A stretch of 8,703 nucleotides of DNA from an uncultured Eubacteriales bacterium (GTDB taxonomy: Bacteria > Bacillota > Clostridia > Christensenellales > QALW01), in contig URYI01000081.1 in NCBI GenBank assembly GCA_900552055.1, positions 1 through 8,703 on the forward strand, written 5' to 3'. Shown in pieces: positions 1-5,008 of this stretch (position 1 is the first letter of the stretch; each line of letters opens with the position of its first letter). Below the pieces are notes generated by a model. It was not told the origin of the DNA. It worked only from the letters and a program-made list of their open reading frames with translations, and did no database searches. A program made the position numbers and the translations under genes.

Positions 1-18
1 TAGCTTCAATTCATCCAT
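1..18 (-). CDS. Start of a further late gene, truncated by the window edge
   Basis: An ATG at 16-18 opens a frame that runs off the left edge after six codons (M-D-E-L-K-L). A strong Shine-Dalgarno, GGGAGGAG, lies at 25-32, six bases upstream of the ATG. The start overlaps the TGA stop of the preceding 79-residue gene (11-13), the same tight packing seen elsewhere in this module. The other nearby ATG (12-14) hits a stop after two codons, so this start is preferred. Nothing can be said about the product. From its place after a gp10-like gene it may be another tail or tail-accessory protein, but that is inference from gene order only. Confidence 0.6.
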
Positions 19-250
19 GCTGTTCTCCTCCCGCTGGCTGACGGAGCCAGTCAAGATGCTTTTTCTTGGATGCTTCCGGCATCTCATACAGCTCTGCGTC
101 GATGCCGGCCTCTTGCAGCTTTTTAAGAATACTTTGTATGCTTTCAAGCTGCTCCAGAGTTATATTTTCAAAATAGGTCAGTTCCCTGCGCCACTGTCCT
201 AAAGCTTCCCTAACCGTTTTATCGTCAGTGTCTGGGATTGGCAACCACAT
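11..250 (-). CDS. Small phage protein of unknown function (79 aa)
   Basis: I do not recognise this protein. It is charged and predicted mostly helical: residues about 12-52 are rich in Leu, Glu, Gln and Lys, could form a short coiled coil, and are followed by a basic stretch (K62-K64). No signal peptide or membrane segment is visible. The ATG at 248-250 has a good Shine-Dalgarno, GGGAGG at 259-264, eight bases upstream. The gene overlaps the end of the propeller gene by 26 bases, and its TGA overlaps the start of the next gene. Its tight fit in the cluster argues that it is real and co-translated. A small tail-assembly or connector-associated protein is possible, but there is no direct evidence. 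Confidence 0.8.
   Translation of the reverse strand: MWLPIPDTDDKTVREALGQWRRELTYFENITLEQLESIQSILKKLQEAGIDAELYEMPEASKKKHLDWLRQPAGGEQHG
25..32 (-). promoter_or_regulatory. Ribosome binding site for the truncated gene at the left edge
   Basis: GGGAGGAG on the minus strand, six bases before the ATG at 16-18. It lies inside the last codons of the 79-residue gene. It is the main evidence that a new gene starts at the window edge. Confidence 0.6.
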
Positions 251-1700
251 TCGTCATACCTCCCACAACATATTCCCTGCTCATTGAATATATCTGAGTT
301 TTTCCTCTGCCCTCTATAATCAAAGACTGTATTTGACACGCGCATGTCTTAACCGGCAATCGGTAAACTGCTCTGTTATTTATATAAAAGGAACCCAGCG
401 GCACGGCTTCTCCCAGCTGAGACCTCGCCGATACCGTTATAGGATATTTATCCTCGCCCTCTATATCCAGAATTACCGCCCGGAGCTTTTTAAGCGTCTC
501 CTCTCCCTCTCCATATACAGCGGTTTCAAACGCCCATGAAACATCCTCGGCAGATTGTTCATCATCAAAGGAAAGCAACTGTGTTTCATTGACCGCATGC
601 AGCTTACCGTCATGAAAAGCAAAGCTGTTAAAGGCTTGTTCGTCCTCCTGAATCCATGTACCGTTCTGCGGACAGTAGACATACAGTCTGCCCTTGACGG
701 CAAGATAATATCTTAAGCCGTCAGTACCGGCGCAGGCATTTTCTGTAATGGATAGATTAGATATATCAGGCAGCTTATCCGAAATTCTTTGGGGAAATCC
801 CCCTGTATATGCGTAAACTCCGTCAGGCGCCAGCCAATAAAGTACGTCTCTGCAAATAACGGCGGTATCTTTAAACAAGCAGCCTATGCCTGCTATTTTA
901 GTTGTCCTGTAATTGCCCGTGTTGGTTCCCTGCAAAATATACATTTCTGTATTGCTGAATAATATCACGCCGCCGCTATACGTACAGCAGGCCACTAAAG
1001 GCTCGGACAACAGAGTTTCAAAATATGAACCGGTCAGTTTAAGAGAGCCGTCCTCGTTCAGGAAATCATCAAAAACCAGAGGCGAATCCTTAGCTGAAAT
1101 GCGTATGGAAGCCTTGCCCTCGCTCTGCCCCGCCAAAAGGATTCGGTCTGCAAACAGGCACATATCGTTATAATGCTCTCCGGCATTCTCCCATTCCGAG
1201 GTTTGAGCGGTCGTAAAAATATAACTTTCCCCTGAGCCGCTATATGCTTTAGCATATAGCCGCCGCCCGTTGGAAGGCAAACAAATTAAAGAATTGCCTG
1301 TTCTTTGAACGCTCGACCATACGGAAATCAGCGTACCTGTTTCCGTTTGTTCAACTGGTTGGCCTGCGGGCACAAAATCATCGGGAAACGTATATTTAAT
1401 AGTAACCAGCGGCAATGTGCCCGTACCTAATTTTATGTATGTTTTTACAAATATTCCGTTTGTAGCAAAAATATTTTGCCAAGAATAGACTGTTCCCTGG
1501 CTGTCTCCGGGCTGGAGTTCGAGCTCCTGTTCTATATAGCGGCCTCCTCTTACACGCAGCGCCGGCAGCATACTGTTATCCATATTTGTGGAAGCTCTAA
1601 GCTCCCCTATTTGTATTTTAGGCAGCTGATTCAATCCGCCGAACGCTATATTTTGCCGCGCTGTGGGCAATGAATATCTTGGCCTCGGTAAAAAGCACAT
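225..1700 (-). CDS. Beta-propeller-like tail/portal-plug protein, P22 gp10-like (491 aa)
   Basis: This is probably a structural protein at the portal vertex that closes the head after DNA packaging and forms part of the short-tail hub. The N-terminus carries a pattern I associate with this family: F20-G-G-L-N24 followed by a G-E-L-x(4)-N-M stretch (32-40) and a Pro/Arg-rich segment to about residue 54. Residues about 70-380 are a run of short hydrophobic beta strands ending in turns (for example 232-258, 283-300 and 328-345), as in a propeller. Residues about 388-475 look like a separate beta domain. P22 gp10 is of similar length (about 470 residues) and also follows the gp4 adaptor gene. The ATG at 1698-1700 has a near-consensus AAGGGGG at 1708-1714. 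The gene follows the adaptor by 12 bases and overlaps the next gene by 26. The fold call rests on pattern and position, not on an alignment. Confidence 0.65.
   Translation of the reverse strand: MCFLPRPRYSLPTARQNIAFGGLNQLPKIQIGELRASTNMDNSMLPALRVRGGRYIEQELELQPGDSQGTVYSWQNIFATNGIFVKTYIKLGTGTLPLVTIKYTFPDDFVPAGQPVEQTETGTLISVWSSVQRTGNSLICLPSNGRRLYAKAYSGSGESYIFTTAQTSEWENAGEHYNDMCLFADRILLAGQSEGKASIRISAKDSPLVFDDFLNEDGSLKLTGSYFETLLSEPLVACCTYSGGVILFSNTEMYILQGTNTGNYRTTKIAGIGCLFKDTAVICRDVLYWLAPDGVYAYTGGFPQRISDKLPDISNLSITENACAGTDGLRYYLAVKGRLYVYCPQNGTWIQEDEQAFNSFAFHDGKLHAVNETQLLSFDDEQSAEDVSWAFETAVYGEGEETLKKLRAVILDIEGEDKYPITVSARSQLGEAVPLGSFYINNRAVYRLPVKTCACQIQSLIIEGRGKTQIYSMSREYVVGGMTNVVANPRH
1239..1260. 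repeat. Perfect 10-base inverted repeat inside the propeller gene
   Basis: GCTATATGCT at 1239-1248 and AGCATATAGC at 1251-1260 are exact reverse complements separated by TT. As RNA this would fold as a 9-bp stem with a four-base loop. It falls in codons 147-154 of the gp10-like gene, encoding the near-palindromic peptide L-Y-A-K-A-Y-S. No U-tract follows, so it does not look like a terminator. Confidence 0.6.
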
Positions 1701-1712
1701 AATGTTTCCCCC

Positions 1713-2288
1713 TTACCATAGGTTTTTAAACCGTGTATCAGCTTTAATAGGCTCAGGCAGCTCGTCATGATAATACTTTGAAAGGGCTCTAACCGCTTCA
1801 TTATAGGCTTCCATATAATTGATATAGCTTGACTGATTATCATCATACAAATCAATCTGGGCAGCCAAATAGTACTCATAAACTTCACTGAATTCATCGG
1901 GCAGCATCAATTCCCTTGTATCTATATCCTCAATACCAAACGATTCAGGAGCCTGGATGTATATTATAATTAGACGTCCCTTTTTAGCTGGTGCCGGCTC
2001 CAATTTAACAATCCCATCCCGCAAAATATATCCGGGTGCCTGGAACGTACCGGTTATACGAGACAAAACTGCATTATTGAACAAAACCCGGCATACCTTA
2101 GCGCAATTTTGAGGCAAGGGCAGCTCATTTTCGCCGGCTTCTATCTCATATTCAACTGAAAGCGGAAAAGCCAGCACTCGCAGAGCCAGCCTGCGCTCCA
2201 AAAGATTAATCCAATGTACCAGTTCATCTACTCCATGTGTGCTGGGCTTTAAATGCATCACCTTTTCAATAATCTGCCTAGCCGTCAT
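1713..2288 (-). CDS. Putative head-tail adaptor, P22 gp4-like (191 aa)
   Basis: Adaptors of this type bind under the portal ring after packaging and form the platform for the tail. The N-terminus (residues 2-40) is a pair of helices with the I-I-E-K and E-L-V-H-W-I-N-L-L patterns common at the start of phage adaptors. A beta-rich middle (about 44-112) ends in a run of Ile/Tyr. The C-terminal part (129-176) carries L-P-D-E-F followed by a long helix rich in Tyr, Asn and Ala, where such proteins contact the portal. The product ends in Trp191. The ATG at 2286-2288 overlaps the previous stop as ATGA. The Shine-Dalgarno is weak, so translational coupling is likely. Position after capsid and before the gp10-like gene matches P22 gene order. 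The family call is from pattern and context; other connector families of similar length remain possible. Confidence 0.7.
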   Translation of the reverse strand: MTARQIIEKVMHLKPSTHGVDELVHWINLLERRLALRVLAFPLSVEYEIEAGENELPLPQNCAKVCRVLFNNAVLSRITGTFQAPGYILRDGIVKLEPAPAKKGRLIIIYIQAPESFGIEDIDTRELMLPDEFSEVYEYYLAAQIDLYDDNQSSYINYMEAYNEAVRALSKYYHDELPEPIKADTRFKNLW

Positions 2289-2512
2289 TTAACCGACCTG
2301 CTCTCTTTTACATACTGATAAGCAATGTCTCCCTGCCGGTCACTATTCTTGAGCGCTTCAGCAACATATTGCGGAACCTGAACGTCTGTACCCCGCTTTA
2401 TTAAAAACACCTTGCCGTTTACTATGACCGTTCTGGAATCGCGGCCATTTATGTGGTCGCGGGGTATGCGTATAGTTACAAGCTGATTTTCATCCGTAAT
2501 TTTCCTTGCCAT
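2285..2512 (-). CDS. Small conserved-type phage protein of unknown function (75 aa)
   Basis: The product is a compact basic protein. A beta-strand-like stretch (residues 11-17, V-T-I-R-I-P-R) is followed by V-I-V-N-G-K-V-F-L-I-K-R-G (29-41), V-Q-V-P (44-47) and a helix (48-55), V-A-E-A-L-K-N-S. I recall similar small proteins near capsid genes in phages of Bacillota, but none with a function I can name. There are no catalytic motifs, Cys pairs or membrane segments. The ATG at 2510-2512 has GGAGG at 2521-2525, eight bases away, and this site sits in the tail of the hairpin that follows the capsid gene. The stop overlaps the adaptor start (ATGA). A head-completion or capsid-associated role is guesswork from position. 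Confidence 0.85.
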   Translation of the reverse strand: MARKITDENQLVTIRIPRDHINGRDSRTVIVNGKVFLIKRGTDVQVPQYVAEALKNSDRQGDIAYQYVKESRSVK

Positions 2513-2520
2513 GACTTTTG

Positions 2521-2562
2521 CCTCCTTTAAAATAAAAGAGCGCGGCCATCCTAGGGCCGCGC
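2521..2562 (-). terminator. Rho-independent terminator or attenuator after the capsid gene
   Basis: A perfect 8-bp GC-only inverted repeat (arms 2555-2562 and 2540-2547, seven-base loop) starts ten bases past the capsid stop codon. On the minus strand the stem is followed directly by the U-rich run CTCTTTTATTTT and then by the Shine-Dalgarno of the 75-residue gene (2521-2525). This is the layout of an intrinsic terminator. No promoter is visible between it and the next gene, so it probably works partially and lowers transcription of the downstream tail genes relative to capsid. It could also protect the 3' end of upstream mRNA. Confidence 0.75.
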
Positions 2563-2571
2563 CGTATAAAA

Positions 2572-3807
2572 TTATTCGCCGTAAGTGCTGGTGGTCTCTA
2601 CACGCACCATATAAGCATCCTCAAGAATAACGGCTGTAAAGGTTCCCTTCCAACCAATAGTAGCTCTCTGCTCCAGCGGGTCGGCTGTGCCGCCCGAACC
2701 CTTCTGCTTGATTATGGTTTCCAGGCCGCCGTTTTCCAGCTCAGTAACACCATAAGCGTCCTTGCCGATAACCAGCGTGCTGTAAACATCCAAACCATCT
2801 ACTGTACCGCCCTGACCGCAGATTACATCATTAACCGCAGCAGTGGTCGCCGTTCCCAAGGTAATAGTTGCACTGCCGGCCGCTCCCTCGTTCACCGCTG
2901 TTATAGTGTTTGCTTTACCGCCTATATAAATATCGACAGGCCCTGAAAATGCCGCGGCATCGGCGGCGCTTATCGCTTCATTGACAGCTATTGAAGTGCC
3001 GGCGCTGGAAACTGCAGTTTTCACGCTGAGGCGTCTTATGCTGCCCGCAATAGGAGATACCCGGAAAACTTTGGCCTCAGGATTTTCAATAACCCTGACA
3101 CCCTGCACACGGCCTATCTCCCCTTCGTACCATTCCTTGGGATTGTAAGAATGCACGTCCTTCCATTCGGGGTCGTCCGCCAAATCCGAGCATACGTCCG
3201 GATGCATAATGGCCACATAATTGCTGCCGTCAATAGAACCCGCATACATACGGCGCAAGGTATTCTTTGCCCGTTTAATCGCTTTTACAGTCATTTTGTC
3301 ATCTGCAGTCAGACTACTGCGTGTAAGCTTGTTGCCATCAGAATATTGAACGTTATCCCCCGCATTAAGTATCTCACGCGCAACAGTATCAAAGGTAAGC
3401 CCTGCCTGCTCCGCCTGATTCTCCTGCGTTTCATCTATAATGGGGTCTATAGCCGTCATTTTAAGCATATCTGAAGTAGTAACATAGTCGCCGTACTGTT
3501 CTACTGTAGCAGTTATTGCCGTTACATTAAGGCTGCGTCCGTCAGGAGTTACTCCTTCAGTTAAAGGCGTAGTGGCCGGAGGGAAGGGTGTCATTCTCCG
3601 GAACTGAATGGTTTTGCCCTCATTGGCGGGAATGTTCCGTTTCTGGCCAAACTGCGCATGTATAAGCTTATGCTTGGCATTTTTAAGCATCTGACGGTCA
3701 TAATAGGTTTTCATTTCAGCCGAAAGATTATTACCCGTGGTATTATCGTTAGTTGTATTGACATTTGCATCCGCAAACGCCTGTAAATCAAATTTTAAAA
3801 GTTCCAT
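2572..3807 (-). CDS. Major capsid protein, N4-gp56 family (411 aa)
   Basis: This protein forms the icosahedral shell. The core is characteristic of the N4-gp56 capsid family: an L-S-A-E-M-K-T-Y-Y-D start (28-37), the Q-F-G-Q-K-R-N-I-P segment (52-60), G-K-T-I-Q-F-R-R (64-71), P-L-T-E-G-V-T-P-D-G (81-90), then Q-Y-G-D-Y-V (104-109) and A-I-D-P-I-I-D-E (119-126). The C-terminus has G-S-G-G-T-A-D-P-L-E-Q-R-A-T-I-G-W-K (370-387), also typical. Residues 1-11 precede a putative Prp cleavage site: F6-D-L-Q-A-F11, then A12. Residues about 250-338 are a Gly/Ala/Thr-rich beta-like stretch that looks like an inserted domain. The ATG at 3805-3807 has a very strong AGGAGGA that overlaps the scaffold stop codon, fitting high expression. 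A terminator-like hairpin follows. Confidence 0.92.
   Translation of the reverse strand: MELLKFDLQAFADANVNTTNDNTTGNNLSAEMKTYYDRQMLKNAKHKLIHAQFGQKRNIPANEGKTIQFRRMTPFPPATTPLTEGVTPDGRSLNVTAITATVEQYGDYVTTSDMLKMTAIDPIIDETQENQAEQAGLTFDTVAREILNAGDNVQYSDGNKLTRSSLTADDKMTVKAIKRAKNTLRRMYAGSIDGSNYVAIMHPDVCSDLADDPEWKDVHSYNPKEWYEGEIGRVQGVRVIENPEAKVFRVSPIAGSIRRLSVKTAVSSAGTSIAVNEAISAADAAAFSGPVDIYIGGKANTITAVNEGAAGSATITLGTATTAAVNDVICGQGGTVDGLDVYSTLVIGKDAYGVTELENGGLETIIKQKGSGGTADPLEQRATIGWKGTFTAVILEDAYMVRVETTSTYGE
3772..3792 (-). other. Putative Prp cleavage motif in the capsid N-terminus
   Basis: Codons 6-12 of the capsid gene encode F-D-L-Q-A-F-A. This resembles the L-Q-F/L-F-A motif of the L27 N-terminal extension in Bacillota, which Prp cuts after the second aromatic position. 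Cleavage is predicted after F11, leaving a 400-residue mature protein. The site is inferred by similarity. Confidence 0.65.
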
Positions 3808-3816
3808 ATTTTCCTC

Positions 3817-4689
3817 CTAATTTCTAAAAGTAATAGTCTCGCCCCTTCTGGCACGCCGACTGTATTCTTCAAGCTGTTCATCTGTAAGCTTACTTACATC
3901 TATGCTCATATCAGCAGGTGTACCGTCAGAAAGAGCATTTTCGGCAGGACGTGACTGCCTTGCCTGAATATTGCCCAATACCGCTTTCTGCGTTTCGCTT
4001 GAGGCGCTCCGTGCTGCGCTTTCTGATTTCTTCTGGATAATTGCATCAGCGTTCAACGCATCATAAGCCTGTTTTACGCTAAGACCGCCCGCCATCAGCC
4101 TGAGCATAGCCGGACTGGTTATTATAGCCTCAGCGCTTACCTCGCCATATATTTCAGGGTCGGAGTTTTTCAGCTTGCTGCATTCTGCTGCAACTGCATT
4201 CTTAAAGGCGGCGGTTTGTCTCTCCCGCTCATAATGCGCCAGCTTGGCCTTGGTTCGCTCCAAAGTATTAAGCTGGTTGAGCGTGTCCACACTTATGCCT
4301 CTGCGTGCCGCGACCTCCTCCGATACAGTGCTTTCGATTACCTTAAGCAGCTCGTCCTCAGTTTTAACATCGTAATACTGCATTAAAGTATTCAACGCAG
4401 GGGTTAATTTTTCCATGCGCCCTTCCATCTCACGGTATTTTCCGAGGCGCTTTCCTATAACTCCCTGCAGCTCCTGCTGATAGTCCTCTTGACTTGCAAA
4501 TACCTTATACGGCTTAGACATGCTGTCCTGCGCGGCGTCCGCAGGCTCTTTTGGGGGCTGAGCGATTTCCCCGCCGCTTTCTGCGCTCAATTCTGCGCCC
4601 GTATCTTGGGGGGCGACTACCTCCCCCATGCTTGCGTCAATATTTTCTCCGGCCTCATTAAAGGCCTGAAGGTCAAAATAATTAAACAT
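3817..4689 (-). CDS. Scaffold protein (290 aa)
   Basis: This is the internal scaffold that guides shell assembly and then leaves. Its position directly before the capsid gene, acidic low-complexity N-terminal part (about 11-58), long charged helical middle (about 66-170, coiled-coil-like, few aromatics) and short basic C-terminal helix (268-284, ending R-R-A-R-R) all fit phage scaffolds, whose basic C-terminus usually binds the capsid protein. The first ten residues contain F5-D-L-Q-A-F10, the same motif as the capsid N-terminus and a likely Prp cut site. The ATG at 4687-4689 has GGAGG five bases upstream and overlaps the protease stop by eight bases. The stop codon lies within the capsid Shine-Dalgarno. 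The sequence diverges too fast in this class for a family name. Confidence 0.85.
   Translation of the reverse strand: MFNYFDLQAFNEAGENIDASMGEVVAPQDTGAELSAESGGEIAQPPKEPADAAQDSMSKPYKVFASQEDYQQELQGVIGKRLGKYREMEGRMEKLTPALNTLMQYYDVKTEDELLKVIESTVSEEVAARRGISVDTLNQLNTLERTKAKLAHYERERQTAAFKNAVAAECSKLKNSDPEIYGEVSAEAIITSPAMLRLMAGGLSVKQAYDALNADAIIQKKSESAARSASSETQKAVLGNIQARQSRPAENALSDGTPADMSIDVSKLTDEQLEEYSRRARRGETITFRN
4660..4677 (-). other. Putative Prp cleavage motif in the scaffold N-terminus
   Basis: Codons 5-10 of the scaffold gene encode F-D-L-Q-A-F, identical to capsid residues 6-11. Three of the six codons differ by synonymous changes (Asp, Leu and Ala). The match is therefore kept at protein level and is not simply a recent DNA copy. 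Cleavage is predicted after F10. Confidence 0.65.
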
Positions 4690-5008
4690 TTATGCCTCCT
4701 GTCTCTAACCTGGGCGGCGCAACATACATCGGATATTTTTCAGCCAGCATGCGCACACCCGAAATAAAGTAATCATTAAGAACCCTATGCTCAAGGCTGA
4801 TATTACCGTAAGCGTTAATGCGCTTAATTTGCCCCTGCTCAGTAACCTCAATCGCCAGGCCCTTTTCTTGCAGGCTCTGAGCCAACGTAAAGAATAAAAT
4901 AGAAAAAGCGCTGCATACAATATCAGCGCCCTTTAAAGCATATCCGGAATGGCCCGAAGCTTCAACGGCCATATGTCCCGGCGTAATATGTACGTCCGTC
5001 TCAATCAA
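4682..5008 (-). CDS. Prp-like cysteine protease, probable capsid/scaffold maturation protease (108 aa)
   Basis: Prp enzymes are small cysteine proteases; the host version in Bacillota trims the N-terminal extension of ribosomal protein L27. This product is of typical length and keeps the signature: S-G-H20-S-G-Y-A, then K-G-A-D29-I-V-C32-S-A-F-S. The H20-to-C32 spacing of 12 equals that of the known His/Cys dyad in Staphylococcus aureus Prp (H22/C34). Start choice: the codon at 5006-5008 is TTG, preceded by GGAGGTGG at 5016-5023. The only internal Met (M13) would remove the first beta strand of the domain, so TTG is favoured. TTG overlaps the portal stop as TTGA, so translation is probably coupled and modest. 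The gene sits between portal and scaffold, the usual site of phage head-maturation proteases, and no L21/L27 genes are nearby. Its likely substrates are the scaffold and capsid, both with an L-Q-A-F motif. The fold is clear; the substrates are inferred. Confidence 0.88.
   Translation of the reverse strand: MIETDVHITPGHMAVEASGHSGYALKGADIVCSAFSILFFTLAQSLQEKGLAIEVTEQGQIKRINAYGNISLEHRVLNDYFISGVRMLAEKYPMYVAPPRLETGGINV

Noticed and set aside
3750..3790. TTGACA-like hexamer on the plus strand in the capsid gene
   Set aside because: There is no -10 element at the right spacing and no plus-strand gene for it to serve.
4682..4972. Internal Met13 as the start of the Prp-like protease
   Set aside because: It would delete the first beta strand of the domain and has no good ribosome binding site, whereas the TTG has GGAGGTGG seven bases upstream.
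4682..5008. Reading the Prp-like gene as part of a host L21-Prp-L27 ribosomal operon
   Set aside because: No rplU or rpmA is nearby; the gene overlaps the portal and scaffold genes on both sides, so it belongs to the phage module.
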